A stretch of DNA of 64,000 nucleotides. It comes from Massilia sp. 9096. GTDB taxonomy: Bacteria > Pseudomonadota > Gammaproteobacteria > Burkholderiales > Burkholderiaceae_D. Within the stretch, counting starts at the first letter, position 1, and each line of letters begins with the position of its first letter. A program made the position numbers and the translations under genes. A model generated the notes under the pieces. It saw nothing but the letters and a program-made list of their open reading frames with translations, searched no databases and was not told the DNA's origin. Shown piece by piece: positions 44,231 to 55,047 of this stretch. The stretch covers positions 1,488,001-1,552,000 of the forward strand of contig NZ_JQNN01000001.1 in NCBI RefSeq assembly GCF_000745265.1. The letters are read 5' to 3'.

Positions 44231-47200
44231 TCAAGGCAGCGCGCGCGCCGCCGCGCCCAGCGCCTGCTCGAGCGCCTCCAGGCTGACCGGCTTGGTCAGG
44301 TGCTGGTCGAAGCCTGCTTCCTGCGACTGCTCCAGGTCGCTCTGTCCACCCCAGCCGGTCAGCGCGATCAGCACGGTGCGCGGCAAGGCGTCGCCGGCGC
44401 GGATCGCACGCGCCACGTCGTAGCCGCTCATGCCCGGCAGGCCGATATCGAGCAGCACCAGGTCGGGTTTCAATTCCTGCGCCATGCGCAAGCCCTGCGG
44501 GCCGTCGTGCGCCACGCGCGCGCTGTGGCCGAGGATTTCCAGCAGCGCGACCAGGCTGTCGGCGGCGTCCAGGTTGTCGTCCACGACCAGCACGCGCAGG
44601 CGCGCCGTCGCGCCCGCCGGTTGCGTTGCCGCGCCCTCGCGCATGCGCGCGTGCGGCGTGCCCGGGCGCAGCGGCAGGCGCAGCGTGAACGTGCTGCCGT
44701 GCCCGGGTCCGCCGCTGAAGGCGCTCACGCGCCCGCCGTGCAGCTCGACCAGGCGGCGCACCAGCGACAGGCCGATGCCAAGGCCGCCCTGCGCGCGGTC
44801 CAGGCTGCCGCGCACCTGGGTGAACATCTCGAACACCGAGCCGATCGCGTCCTGGGGGATGCCGATGCCGTTGTCGGCGACCGAGATCACGGCATGGCCG
44901 TCCTCGCGCCAGCTCGACACCGTGATGCGCCCGCCGCGCGGCGTGTACTTGGCGGCGTTGTTGAGCAGGTTCGACAGCACCTGCACCATGCGCGTGGTGT
45001 CCGCTTCGAGTTCCATCGGCTCCGGATCGAGTTCGACGTCGAGCCGGTGCCCGTGGCTTTCGATCAGCGCCGCGCTGGTCTCGAGCGCCGTGTTGACGAT
45101 CGCCGCGACCGACACCGTCTCCTTCTTCAATTCGATCTTGCCGCGTGTGATGCGGGCGATGTCGAGCAGATCGTCGACCAGGTGGATCAGGTGGCCGAGC
45201 TGGCGGTCCATCATCGCGTGCACGCGCGCCTGGGCGGCCGCGTTCGCGCTTTTGCCCTCGGCGCCGGCGCCCGACGTCATGCGCAGCAGGTCCAGGCCGG
45301 TGCGGATCGGCGCCAACGGGTTGCGCAGCTCGTGCGCCAGCGTGGCCAGGAATTCGCTCTTGCGGTGGTCGGCCTCGGACAGGTCGGCGGCGACCCGGCG
45401 CAGCTCGTCCTCGGCGCGCTTCTGGAAGGTGATGTCGCGCGTGATGGTGGCCAAGCCGATCGTGTGGCCGTCCGCGCCGCGCACCGCGAAACCCTTGAAA
45501 TACACCGGGATCGGCCCGTCGCCCTCGCGCTCGCCGGTGCGCGCCAGGCGCAGCTCGCCCTCCCACGCAGCCGCCGGGCCGGCCAGCGCGGCCAGCACCT
45601 GGTCGCGCACGTAGGGCCGGTCTTCGCGCGGGAAGAAGTCGATCATGCGCCAGGCCGAGATGTCGGCCTCGGCCTCCACCCCCGCCATGCGCCGTCCGGC
45701 CGGATTGAGGTACATGCCGCCGGCGTCCGGCGTGAAGATGCCGATGAAGTCGGACGACTGCTCGGCCACCGCGGCCAGGCGGCGGATGCGCTCCTCGTCG
45801 CGGCGGCGCTTGGTCTCGTCGCGGAAGTACAGCGCCATGCCGGCGCCATCGGCGCCGTCGAAGCCCGTGGATTCGGTCGGGAAGGCGTTCAGTTCGAACC
45901 AGCGCCCCTGGCTGTTGTCGTAGGCCTCGATCCGGCTGGCGGCGCGGTGCGCGGCGGCATCGCGCAGTCGCTGTTCGTGCGGGCCGCCACGCAGCTCCGG
46001 GAACAGGTCCCAGAAGGCGCCCCCGACCAGGTCCTCGCGCCGCCGCCGCGTGACGCTTTCGGCGGCGCCGTTGGCATAGGTGATGCGCCAGTCGCGGTCG
46101 AGCGCCAGGAAGCCTTCGCTCATGCCTTCCAGGATCGCGCGCGAGCGGTGCTCGGCGGCCTGGCGCTCGGCCGCCTCGTGGCGCTGGCCGATCACCAGCG
46201 ATGCGGTATTGGCCAGCAGCGCCATCGCCGCCTGTTCGCGCGCGCCCGGCAGGCGCGCTTCGCGGTAGTACAGCGTGAAGGCGCCGAGCACCTGGCCCGA
46301 CGGCGCCAGGATCGGCAGCGCACGCGCGGCATCCAGCCCATGCGCGCGCATCGGCTCGCGCATGGCGCCCCACTGCGTCTCGTCGCCGAGTCCGACGCTG
46401 CTGACCGGCGCCGCGCTCCAGGCGGCGCAGCCGGCCGGACCGGCGTCCGCGCCGATCGGCGGCGCGTCGGCGGCGGCCACGAACGACGCCGGCAGCGAGG
46501 GCGCGGCGGCGTGGCGCAGGTGTCCGTCCTGGACCAGCTGGACCGAAGCGAGCGCGCCGGCGCCGCCGGTGTCCTCGGCGGTGTGGGCCAGCACGTCGAG
46601 TACGTCGCCCAGCGGCGCATCGGTCACCGCCAGCTCGAGCGCGCTGCGCTGGCCGACCGCGAGCAGGTTGGCGCGCGTGCGTTCGGTGACGTCGATGCCG
46701 TGCACCAGCACGCCCGAAACCGCGCCGTCGGGCTCGCGCACGGCCAGGCAGACCAGGTCGAGGAAGTGTTCTTCCAGCGGCGCGCCATCGGCCGAACGCA
46801 GCAGCATGCGCAGGTTGCGGCCCTCGAATGCCTCGCCGCTGGCGGCCACCTTGTCCAGCATGTCGACGAAGCCCTGGCCTTCCAGCTCGGGCATGGCGTC
46901 GCGCAGCTTGCGCCCGGCCAGCGCGCGCCCGCCGGCCAGCTCCTGGTAGCGCTGGTTGGCCAGCTCGATCGCATGCTCGGGACCGCGCATCACGCACATG
47001 AAGGCCGGCGTCCGGTGGAAGATGTCGCGCATGCGCCCGTTGGCGGCCTGCAGCTGGCCGACCAGCCGTTCGCGCTCGGCCGCGGCCTGGCGCCACGCGG
47101 TGGTGTCGGTGAAGGTCAGCACGGCGCCGGCGGTTTCCCCCGCGATCACCATCGGGTACACCGAATACGCCACCGGCAGCATGCTGCCGTCGCGCCGCAC

Positions 47201-48343
47201 GAACAAATCGTCGTCGGCGCGCAGCGCCTGGCCGTCGCGTACCGCGCGCAGGATCGGGCACTCGTCGTCGCCGTCGTGTTCGCCGTCGTGTTCGTCGCCA
47301 TGCTCGTCGCCGCGCTCGCCGGCGGGTGGATGGCGGTGGATCACGTCGTGCAAGGTGCGCCCTTCGAGTTCGTCGGCGCGGTAGCCGAGCAAGGCGGCTC
47401 CGGCGGGATTGAGGAAAGTGCAGCGGCCTTCCCGGTCGAGCCCGAAGATGCCTTCGCCGGACGAGGCCAGCAGCAGCGAAAAGCGGTCGTGGCTCTCGCC
47501 CAGGCGGCGTTCGCTGCGCGCCAGCTCCTCGCGCGCCAGCTTTTCGGCGGTGGCGTCGCGCAGGATCTTGGCGAAGCCGCGCAGCGTGCCGCCTTCGTCG
47601 CGCAGCGGCACCGTCACGCCTTCGGCGAAAAAGCGCTTGCCGTCCCTGCGGATGTGCCAGCGCAGATCTTCGGCGCGGCCTTCCTCGAGCGCGCGCCGGG
47701 CTTCGAGCTCGGGCTGGCCGTCGGCGCGGTCTTCGGGCGTGAACAGGATGTCCACGCTCTGTCCGCGCGCCTGCGCGGCGCTCCAGCCGGTGATCGCTGC
47801 GGCGCCGCCTTCCCATTCGGTGATGCGGCGCGTGACGTCGGTGCCGATGAAGGCGTAGTCGCGGATGTTATCCAGGATCAGGCGCAGGCGTTCGTCGCGC
47901 GAGCGCAGCGCCGCCCGGTGGCGCTCGGCCTGGATCCGCGCCAGCTCGGCGCGCTGGCGGTACAGCTCGATGAAGACCGACACCTTGGCGCGCAGCACGG
48001 TCGGATTGAACGGCTTGATCATGTAGTCGACCGCGCCGAGCGCGTACGCTTCCTCGACCGGAAAGTCGTCGCCGTCGCCCGCGGTCAGGAAAATGATCGG
48101 CACGCCCTGGGTGCGCGGGTGTTCGCGGATCAGGCGCGCCAGCTCGAAGCCGTTCATGGTCGGCATGCGCACGTCCAGCAGCACCACCGCGAAGTCGTGC
48201 GCCAGCACCTCGCGCAGCGCCGCTTCGCCCGAGCTCACCGAGACCGGCGCCACGTCCAGGTTGGCCAGGATGGCTTCGAGCACCGCCAGATTCGCGGGCT
48301 GATCGTCGACGAGGAGGATCTGGGTGGTCGGGTCGGAAGCCAT
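44231..48343 (-). CDS. Large hybrid sensor histidine kinase (REC-PASx5-GAF-HisKA-HATPase-REC)
   Basis: A 1370-aa cytosolic kinase, starting at MASDPTTQ; the frame upstream opens only at a TTG. Order: REC at about 5-130 (phospho-Asp in VVLLDVRMP), PAS 1 and 2 (about 155-400), PAS 3 (HRTPAFMCVM), a GAF domain (LGDVLDVLAHTAED), PAS 4 (ILEGMSEGFLALD), PAS 5 (SSDFIGIF), HisKA with H in FLATLAHELRNPLAP, HATPase with NAAKYTPRGG, DNGIGIP and GGLGIGL, and a final REC (LVLLDIGLPGMSGYD). No transmembrane segment, so inputs are cytosolic, probably relayed from other phosphorylated partners via the first REC. No response regulator gene lies next to it. Confidence 0.9.
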   Translation of the reverse strand: MASDPTTQILLVDDQPANLAVLEAILANLDVAPVSVSSGEAALREVLAHDFAVVLLDVRMPTMNGFELARLIREHPRTQGVPIIFLTAGDGDDFPVEEAYALGAVDYMIKPFNPTVLRAKVSVFIELYRQRAELARIQAERHRAALRSRDERLRLILDNIRDYAFIGTDVTRRITEWEGGAAAITGWSAAQARGQSVDILFTPEDRADGQPELEARRALEEGRAEDLRWHIRRDGKRFFAEGVTVPLRDEGGTLRGFAKILRDATAEKLAREELARSERRLGESHDRFSLLLASSGEGIFGLDREGRCTFLNPAGAALLGYRADELEGRTLHDVIHRHPPAGERGDEHGDEHDGEHDGDDECPILRAVRDGQALRADDDLFVRRDGSMLPVAYSVYPMVIAGETAGAVLTFTDTTAWRQAAAERERLVGQLQAANGRMRDIFHRTPAFMCVMRGPEHAIELANQRYQELAGGRALAGRKLRDAMPELEGQGFVDMLDKVAASGEAFEGRNLRMLLRSADGAPLEEHFLDLVCLAVREPDGAVSGVLVHGIDVTERTRANLLAVGQRSALELAVTDAPLGDVLDVLAHTAEDTGGAGALASVQLVQDGHLRHAAAPSLPASFVAAADAPPIGADAGPAGCAAWSAAPVSSVGLGDETQWGAMREPMRAHGLDAARALPILAPSGQVLGAFTLYYREARLPGAREQAAMALLANTASLVIGQRHEAAERQAAEHRSRAILEGMSEGFLALDRDWRITYANGAAESVTRRRREDLVGGAFWDLFPELRGGPHEQRLRDAAAHRAASRIEAYDNSQGRWFELNAFPTESTGFDGADGAGMALYFRDETKRRRDEERIRRLAAVAEQSSDFIGIFTPDAGGMYLNPAGRRMAGVEAEADISAWRMIDFFPREDRPYVRDQVLAALAGPAAAWEGELRLARTGEREGDGPIPVYFKGFAVRGADGHTIGLATITRDITFQKRAEDELRRVAADLSEADHRKSEFLATLAHELRNPLAPIRTGLDLLRMTSGAGAEGKSANAAAQARVHAMMDRQLGHLIHLVDDLLDIARITRGKIELKKETVSVAAIVNTALETSAALIESHGHRLDVELDPEPMELEADTTRMVQVLSNLLNNAAKYTPRGGRITVSSWREDGHAVISVADNGIGIPQDAIGSVFEMFTQVRGSLDRAQGGLGIGLSLVRRLVELHGGRVSAFSGGPGHGSTFTLRLPLRPGTPHARMREGAATQPAGATARLRVLVVDDNLDAADSLVALLEILGHSARVAHDGPQGLRMAQELKPDLVLLDIGLPGMSGYDVARAIRAGDALPRTVLIALTGWGGQSDLEQSQEAGFDQHLTKPVSLEALEQALGAAARALP

Positions 48344-48491
48344 CAGGCGGTGCGACGCCGCGAAATGCGGCAAGAGTCGATGTAAATAATGCAATGTATG
48401 CTTGACACTGATGAAAGTCAATTGTGCGCGCCCTGGCGCTGCCCACCCCCCACACTACGGGTTGGTTCATGCACAGTAGCTGGAGTTATCG

Positions 48492-49640
48492 ATGACGTTT
48501 CCCTTCCTGGCCCGGCTCCCCGAGCTACCCGAGTTGCCCGACCATTTGCGCCAGCTGTCCATTCTCCACACCCGCCCGGAAGACCTGGCGCTGGCGGTGA
48601 TGGTGACGATCCTCGCGACGGTGCTGATGTATTCGGCGCGCGCGTATGTCGTGCGCCGCGTCGAGCGCCTCGACAAACGCCGCCCCAGCCGCATCGACCA
48701 CCTGGCGACGACCATGCTGTCGCGCACCTACGTGGTCTTCATCGTCGCCTTTGCGCTGTACTTCGGCAGCACCTTTCTCGAGCTCACGCGGCGCCAGGAG
48801 CTGTTCGTCAACCGCATCGGCCTGGCGGCCCTGCTGCTGCAGCTGGCGATCTGGGGCGATACCGGCCTGCGCGCCTGGCGCGACCAGTACCGTTTCGGCG
48901 GGGATGGCGGGCGCCTGGCCTCGAGCAGCGTGCTGTGCTTCATCTCGCGCCTGGCGCTGTGGGTGATCGTCACGCTGATGCTGCTGGATAACTTCGGCAT
49001 CAACATCACGACACTGGTGGCCAGCCTGGGCGTGGGCGGCGTGGCGGTGGCGCTGGCGACCCAGAACATCCTCGGCGACCTGTTTGCCTCGCTTTCGATC
49101 ATGCTCGACAAGCCGTTCGAGGTCGGCGACTTCATCATCGTCGGCGAAGTGCTGGGGGCGGTCGAGCACATCGGCCTGAAAACCACCCGCGTGCGCGGGC
49201 TGGGCGGTGAACAGGTGGTGTTTTCCAACGGCGACCTGTTGAAAAGCCGCATCCACAACCACAAGCGCATGCAGACCCGGCGTGTCGCCTTCATCCTGCG
49301 CATCGCCTACGGCACGCCCGAGGAACAGCTGTGCCGCATTCCGCGCCTGATCCGCGAGATCATCACGGCCAAGCCCAACGTCGACTTCGAGCGCGCGCAC
49401 TTCATGACGTGGGGCGAGTGGTCGCTCGACTTCGAGGTCGTGTATCACTTCCGCAGCCCGGATTACATCCTGCACATGGATGCCCAGCAGGACATCTTCC
49501 TGGAGATCTATCGCCGCTTCGAGCAGGAAGGCCTTCAGTTCGCCCATCCGATGTCGATCGTGCGCCTGGCCGAGCAGGACCGCGCGACGCTGGGCCAGGG
49601 CGGACGCGGCGCGCGCCCGGCGGCGCCGCCCTTGCATTGA
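48492..49640 (+). CDS. Mechanosensitive channel of MscS family
   Basis: A 382-aa inner-membrane protein, about four to five helices then a soluble beta domain. TM3-like pore helix LLDNFGINITTLVASLGVGGVAVALATQNILGDL with the Gly/Ala-rich lining, and the motif PFEVGDFIIV at the start of the beta domain. Opens on membrane tension to release osmolytes. Starts after a 71-nt leader from the divergent kinase gene. Confidence 0.93.
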   Translation: MTFPFLARLPELPELPDHLRQLSILHTRPEDLALAVMVTILATVLMYSARAYVVRRVERLDKRRPSRIDHLATTMLSRTYVVFIVAFALYFGSTFLELTRRQELFVNRIGLAALLLQLAIWGDTGLRAWRDQYRFGGDGGRLASSSVLCFISRLALWVIVTLMLLDNFGINITTLVASLGVGGVAVALATQNILGDLFASLSIMLDKPFEVGDFIIVGEVLGAVEHIGLKTTRVRGLGGEQVVFSNGDLLKSRIHNHKRMQTRRVAFILRIAYGTPEEQLCRIPRLIREIITAKPNVDFERAHFMTWGEWSLDFEVVYHFRSPDYILHMDAQQDIFLEIYRRFEQEGLQFAHPMSIVRLAEQDRATLGQGGRGARPAAPPLH

Positions 49641-49828
49641 GATTGCAATCAAAAGTCACCCGAAAAGATTGACGGACTCTTCCTACAGGACCAGCCTGAG
49701 CTGTCCTATTTCATGCACGCTGCATAAGGCCTACCATGGCTTCACCTCTTCCCGATCGGTCGTCGACGACACCCATCCGGCAGGGGAACACCGACTTCAA
49801 CCCGGTTTGACCTTCAAGGAGAATGATC

Positions 49829-50335
49829 ATGGCATCGAACAATCAGCAAGGCGGAAACAAGGGTAACAACCAGAGCGGCGATACCAGCAACCGCGGTTTC
49901 GCATCGATGGACCCGGACAAGCAGCGCGAAATCGCCGCCGCCGGCGGCCGTGCAGCCCACGCTTCGGGCAATGCGCATGAATTCAATTCGGAAGAAGCGC
50001 GCCGCGCCGGCGCCGAAGGCGGCCGCGCCGCCCACGCTTCGGGCAACGCCCACGAGTTCGACTCGGAAGAAGCACGCCGTGCCGGCTCGATGAGCCACAA
50101 GAACGATGGCAACAACCAGTCGCAGGGCGGCGGCAATCAGCAAAGCGGCGACAGCACCCGCGGCGGCTCGCCGGAGCAGCACGCCAAGGCCGGCTCGCAG
50201 AGCCACAAGAACGACGGCAACAACCAGTCCGAAGCCGGCGGCAACCAGCAGAGCGGTAACAGCACCCGCGGCGGCTCGCCGGAGCAGCACGCCAAGGCCG
50301 GCTCGCAGAGCCACAAGAACGACAACAAGCGTTGA
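49829..50335 (+). CDS. KGG-repeat stress-induced hydrophilic protein (YciG/GsiB-like)
   Basis: A 168-aa protein, Gly/Asn/Gln-rich, with a GFASMD...GRAAH type N-terminal stress motif and two 36-aa repeats (STRGGSPEQHAKAGSQSHK) at about 108-146. The second ATG (49829) is chosen because GGAG lies 7 nt before it. Disordered; such proteins protect against osmotic or desiccation stress. Confidence 0.85.
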   Translation: MASNNQQGGNKGNNQSGDTSNRGFASMDPDKQREIAAAGGRAAHASGNAHEFNSEEARRAGAEGGRAAHASGNAHEFDSEEARRAGSMSHKNDGNNQSQGGGNQQSGDSTRGGSPEQHAKAGSQSHKNDGNNQSEAGGNQQSGNSTRGGSPEQHAKAGSQSHKNDNKR

Positions 50336-50400
50336 TCGGCGCCTGATACGTGGCGCCCGGTGCGTGATCCGGGCGCCGACGATCCGCAGTGTTCCGGATC

Positions 50401-50428
50401 AAAACCGCTGGCTTCGGCCGGCGGTTTT
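50401..50428 (+). terminator. Rho-independent terminator of the KGG gene
   Basis: Arms AAAACCGCTGGC and GCCGGCGGTTTT around a TTCG loop, followed by GTTTTTG. The stable UUCG tetraloop and the T-run are typical. Confidence 0.9.
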
Positions 50429-50691
50429 GTTTTTGTGACGCGTCACACGGACAGTGATTTCTGCGCTGTTCGCCGACTGTGCCACTTTCGTGACAGTTGG
50501 TGAACAAGCCGGCTTGACCCCCGCGCGTCAATTGTGCGGTGCCGGAAGGGTGTTCAATGATATATTTTTGGCACGATTTGAATCGTCACGCCCCGCGCCA
50601 TGACACAGTGCCATGCGCGGTGCATGTTTGGTGGCCAGTACCCAGTTCACATCCGGCTGTATGTCCAGCCGCGGGTAGCGCCGGTTCACGA

Positions 50692-50714
50692 CAGGTGCTG
50701 CACTGCAGCACCTG
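50692..50714. promoter_or_regulatory. 23-bp palindrome upstream of glf
   Basis: CAGGTGCTGCA-C-TGCAGCACCTG is a perfect inverted repeat with 11-bp arms, ending about 82 bp upstream of the glf start. Its symmetry and lack of a T-run suggest an operator. Confidence 0.55.
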
Positions 50715-50787
50715 GCCGGCAACGCGGTGACAGTTCCGTACCAAACACGTTCTACGGGCGCAGAAGAACAGATAACTCAACAGTTAG

Positions 50788-51951
<1,164 letters not shown>

Positions 51952-52005
51952 TGCGCCTTGGCCGGCCACCGCGCCGGCCAATTCCCGCCTTCTTCTTCCC
52001 CTTCT

Positions 52006-52740
52006 CTACCATGGCATCGCGCCGCCCGGCTCCACGAAGCGGCCCGACACCACTCGCTCCTCCCCCAACAGCGCGTACGCGACCGGCAGGCGGGCGCCTT
52101 CCTCCGGCGTCATGAAGCCATTGTGGCCGGTCAGATCGGTCTTCACATACCCGGGGCTGACTGAATTCACGGCGATCCGCGTGCCGCGCAGTTCCTGTGC
52201 GAGCTGCACGGTGAGCATGTTCAGCGCCGCCTTCGAGGCGTTGTAACCGATCAGGCGCGCGTCGTAGTACGCCGAGTCGGGATCGCCGTTCACCGTAAGC
52301 GAACCCAGCGAGCTGGACAGGTTGACGATGCGCGCCGCCGGTGCGCGCCGCAACAAGGGCAGCATGGCCTGGGTGACGGCGAGCGTACCGAGGAAGTTCG
52401 TGTCCATGATCCGGCGCACGGCCTCGAGCGCAGCCATGCCGGGCGGGCCGTCGGCCGCATCGACGATGCCGGCGTTGTTGACCAGGATGTCGAGGCGGCC
52501 GTGACGTGTCCCGACGTGTGCCGCCGCGCGGGCGACGCCGGCGTGGTCGTCGAGGTCGATCTGGACCGGTTCGGCCGTGAGATCCCGCGCCGCCAGCGCC
52601 TCGACCGTCGAGACCGCTTTCGCGCGATCGCGTGCGCCGACGATCACATGCGCGCCGGCTTGCGCCAACTGGCGCGCGATCTCGAAGCCGATACCCTTGT
52701 TGGCGCCTGTGGCGAGCGCGATGCGTTGTTGGTCATGCAT
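52006..52740 (-). CDS. Short-chain dehydrogenase/reductase
   Basis: A 244-aa SDR. Cofactor motif TGANKGIG at 11-18, NNAG at about 89-92, active site Ser near VNLSSSLG and YNASK. The sequence resembles plant/bacterial carbonyl reductase-like members. Its start codon overlaps that of the divergent TetR gene, so the TetR protein is a probable regulator. Confidence 0.9.
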   Translation of the reverse strand: MHDQQRIALATGANKGIGFEIARQLAQAGAHVIVGARDRAKAVSTVEALAARDLTAEPVQIDLDDHAGVARAAAHVGTRHGRLDILVNNAGIVDAADGPPGMAALEAVRRIMDTNFLGTLAVTQAMLPLLRRAPAARIVNLSSSLGSLTVNGDPDSAYYDARLIGYNASKAALNMLTVQLAQELRGTRIAVNSVSPGYVKTDLTGHNGFMTPEEGARLPVAYALLGEERVVSGRFVEPGGAMPW

Positions 52741-53365
52741 GAAGGTTCCTTTCGCCGTGGATGGGGTGGCCCGCTCGCGGGTCACGATCGACGCGATTTT
52801 CGAGGCCACTATTCAGGTTTTGCTGGCCGAAGGGCTGCCGCGCCTGACCACCACGCGGGTGGCCGAGCGCGCCGGCGTGTCGGTCGGCACCATGTATCAG
52901 TATTTTCCGCACAAGCAGGCACTGGTCTATGCGCTGAACGAGCGCTATCTGCTGGCGCTGGCGGAGCGCGTGGAAGCCGCCTGTCGCGCGCAACACGGGG
53001 CGCCGGTGCAGCGCATGGTCGAGGCACTCGTAACGACCTACTGGGAGGCCAAGAGCGAGCGTCCGGAGGTGACCCGTGTCCTCTACCAGGCAGTCGCGGA
53101 ACTGGACAACCGGGCCTTGATCGAGGCATTCGGCCGGCGGGTCGACGCGGCAAGTGCAGCGATGCTGTCGAGCGCGGCGGACGCGGCGTTCGACGACCTG
53201 GAGAGCGTCAGCCTGACGCTGCTGTCCACGGTCTTCGGAACCGTCCGCAACGTGTTCGAGCGCGAATTGCCGCCGGTACAGGCTAACCGGGTCATGGGCC
53301 AGCTGGTCCTGATGTGCCTTGCCTATCTCGATGCCCTCAAGCTCAGGCCGGCCGCTGCCGGATGA
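52739..53365 (+). CDS. TetR-family transcriptional regulator
   Basis: A 208-aa regulator. HTH in TTRVAERAGVSVGTMYQYFPHK; C-terminal ligand domain all-helical. The ATG at 52739 overlaps the divergent SDR start by 2 nt; GTG 52757 or GTG 52766 could be the actual start, which would make room for a promoter. Divergent layout suggests it represses the SDR gene and itself. Confidence 0.85.
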   Translation: MKVPFAVDGVARSRVTIDAIFEATIQVLLAEGLPRLTTTRVAERAGVSVGTMYQYFPHKQALVYALNERYLLALAERVEAACRAQHGAPVQRMVEALVTTYWEAKSERPEVTRVLYQAVAELDNRALIEAFGRRVDAASAAMLSSAADAAFDDLESVSLTLLSTVFGTVRNVFERELPPVQANRVMGQLVLMCLAYLDALKLRPAAAG

Positions 53366-53396
53366 ATCGGGACGTATTCGTGCTCGGCCGGCAAAA

Positions 53397-53429
53397 AAAA
53401 TCCGCCGCGCATCGCTGCGGGCGGATTTT
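53397..53429 (-). terminator. Rho-independent terminator of the minus-strand glycosyltransferase
   Basis: Arms AAAATCCGCC (53397-53406) and GGCGGATTTT (53420-53429) with an A-run in front, the U-tract for the minus strand. It lies between the convergent TetR and glycosyltransferase genes. Confidence 0.85.
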
Positions 53430-53477
53430 CGTTCGCGTCACGCTAATGCGGACGCTGCTTGATGGCTGGGTTCCGGC

Positions 53478-54731
53478 TTATTCGGCCGCTTGCGCCTTGA
53501 CTGGCTCGTCGTCCAGCTCGGCTGCCTGGGTGCGGGCCTGGGCGGCCTTTTGCGCGGTCGGCAGCGTCGCGACGTTGTCGGCGCTCGCGCCTTCGACCGG
53601 CTCTTCCATCGCGGCCAGCAGCTTCTCGAACTTGTAGCCCGGCGCCGTGGTCTGGATCAGGTGGTGCATCTGGGCCGCGGTCTTGTCCCACGACGTCTGG
53701 GCGACGACGGCGCGCATGCGCTCGGCCAGGTCGGCCTTCTGCGCATCGGTCAGGGTCAGCATGCGGTCGCAGGCGGCGATGAACGCCTGCGGGCCTTCGG
53801 CGATCTCGACGACGTCGCTGTACGGCACCTTGACGTCGGTGATCGGGGTGCTGACCGACGGCAGCTCGGCTGCCATGTACTCCAGCACCTTGGTCGGGCT
53901 GATGAACTTGGTCGACTCGTTCAGCGCGAACGGCAGCAGGCAGACGTCCCAACCAGCCAGGAACTTCGGCAGGTCGTTATAGCCGCGCTGGCCCATGTAG
54001 TGGATGTTGGCGCCTTGCGGCAGGTGGGCCGGGTCGATCTTGACCACCGGGCCGACCAGCACGATCTGCCAGTCCGGACGGGCGGCCGCCATTTCGCGGA
54101 TCATTTCGGTGTCGAAGCGCTCGTCGATCACGCCGTAGAAGCCCAGGCGCGGATGCGGGATGTGTTCCTGGTCCGGGTGGCTGTTCGAGTGGTCGCGCGC
54201 TTGCTGGAAGTGCTTGGCGTCGACGCTGCTCGAGAAGCAGTGGGCGTTCGCGTGGCGTTCCTTCTTGCTGTTGTACAGGCTCGGGCCGCCGGTGAAGCAC
54301 AGGTCGGCGATGTTCAGCAGTGCGCTCTCGCGCTGCACCAGCTGTTTCGGCGGGTTCTTGAATGCGGCCAGCTCGTCCATGCAGTCGTAGATCACCAGCG
54401 ACGGCTGGAAGCTTTGCAGCAGCGGCAGCGCCATCGGGGTGTAGAACCAGACGACCGGCTTCTCGCCTTGCGGCACCAGGTCGGTCAGCAGGGTCTGCAG
54501 GGTCGGCAGCTGGTCGTCGTGGAAGCCGTGGGCGTGGATCGCCGTGTGCGGCTGGCAGATCGTGATGTTCGGTGCGACTTCCGTTTTCTTCAGATACGCC
54601 TGCCCTTCACTGTACACCGGTTCCTCGATGATGAGGATGTTGTAGTGTTCCGCCAGGCGCGTCATCAGGTGCTGGGGGCGCTGAAATACGAAATCCCAGC
54701 GCAGGTGGCAAAACACGATAAGGGTTGGCAT
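53478..54731 (-). CDS. Glycosyltransferase family 1/4-like protein
   Basis: A 417-aa protein, start MPTLIVFCHLRWDFVFQRPQHL with AAGGAAAG upstream. The DFVFQRPQHLM motif and later STKFISPTKVLEYMAAELPSVST (donor-site E) are typical of GT-B transferases found with UDP-galactofuranose mutase in polysaccharide loci. The C-terminal 50 residues are a low-complexity Ala/Glu/Gln tail. Acts probably with glf to build a Galf-containing glycan; the acceptor is unknown. Confidence 0.82.
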   Translation of the reverse strand: MPTLIVFCHLRWDFVFQRPQHLMTRLAEHYNILIIEEPVYSEGQAYLKKTEVAPNITICQPHTAIHAHGFHDDQLPTLQTLLTDLVPQGEKPVVWFYTPMALPLLQSFQPSLVIYDCMDELAAFKNPPKQLVQRESALLNIADLCFTGGPSLYNSKKERHANAHCFSSSVDAKHFQQARDHSNSHPDQEHIPHPRLGFYGVIDERFDTEMIREMAAARPDWQIVLVGPVVKIDPAHLPQGANIHYMGQRGYNDLPKFLAGWDVCLLPFALNESTKFISPTKVLEYMAAELPSVSTPITDVKVPYSDVVEIAEGPQAFIAACDRMLTLTDAQKADLAERMRAVVAQTSWDKTAAQMHHLIQTTAPGYKFEKLLAAMEEPVEGASADNVATLPTAQKAAQARTQAAELDDEPVKAQAAE

Positions 54732-55047
54732 ATTCTTTCCTTTCGCCTTCGAGGCGTTCTCGTTGATCTGGATTGCAGCCGGCTCGGTCGATCGCTGCCG
54801 CCTCAAACGGGGCGTCTAAAAGCCTGCCGGACCAGACAATCCTAACATGCAAATTTCCCAATATTTTTGTTGACAAATTAAAATATTTATAACGAGAAAC
54901 GATTTACATGAGGAACAAACTGCTCTTCCCAGGGAACGCCTCGGCCTACCCATCCGGCGTAGGTTGGGTCCTACATATAATCAGGAAAAAACACTACGAA
55001 AACTCATCATGCGCGCCCACGCGGACATGGGTGCGCGAGCCCCTGAG
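54732..55047. other. Intergenic region, AT-rich, no gene
   Basis: These 316 bp hold the leader of the glycosyltransferase gene (minus strand) and the 3' flank of the DUF2863-like gene. An AT-rich patch at 54848-54912 is the likely promoter zone. A TTGACA at 54870 has a TATAAC 12 bp later, too short a spacing for a sigma-70 promoter and pointing toward no gene. Confidence 0.5.

Noticed and set aside
43649..48385. A 1578-codon open frame on the + strand opposite the hybrid kinase gene
   Set aside because: It mirrors the third-position GC bias of the real minus-strand gene and has no domain. The minus-strand kinase shows full REC, PAS, HisKA and HATPase motifs.
54870..54893. TTGACA followed by TATAAC, promoter-like
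   Set aside because: The spacing is only 12 bp and no plus-strand gene follows.
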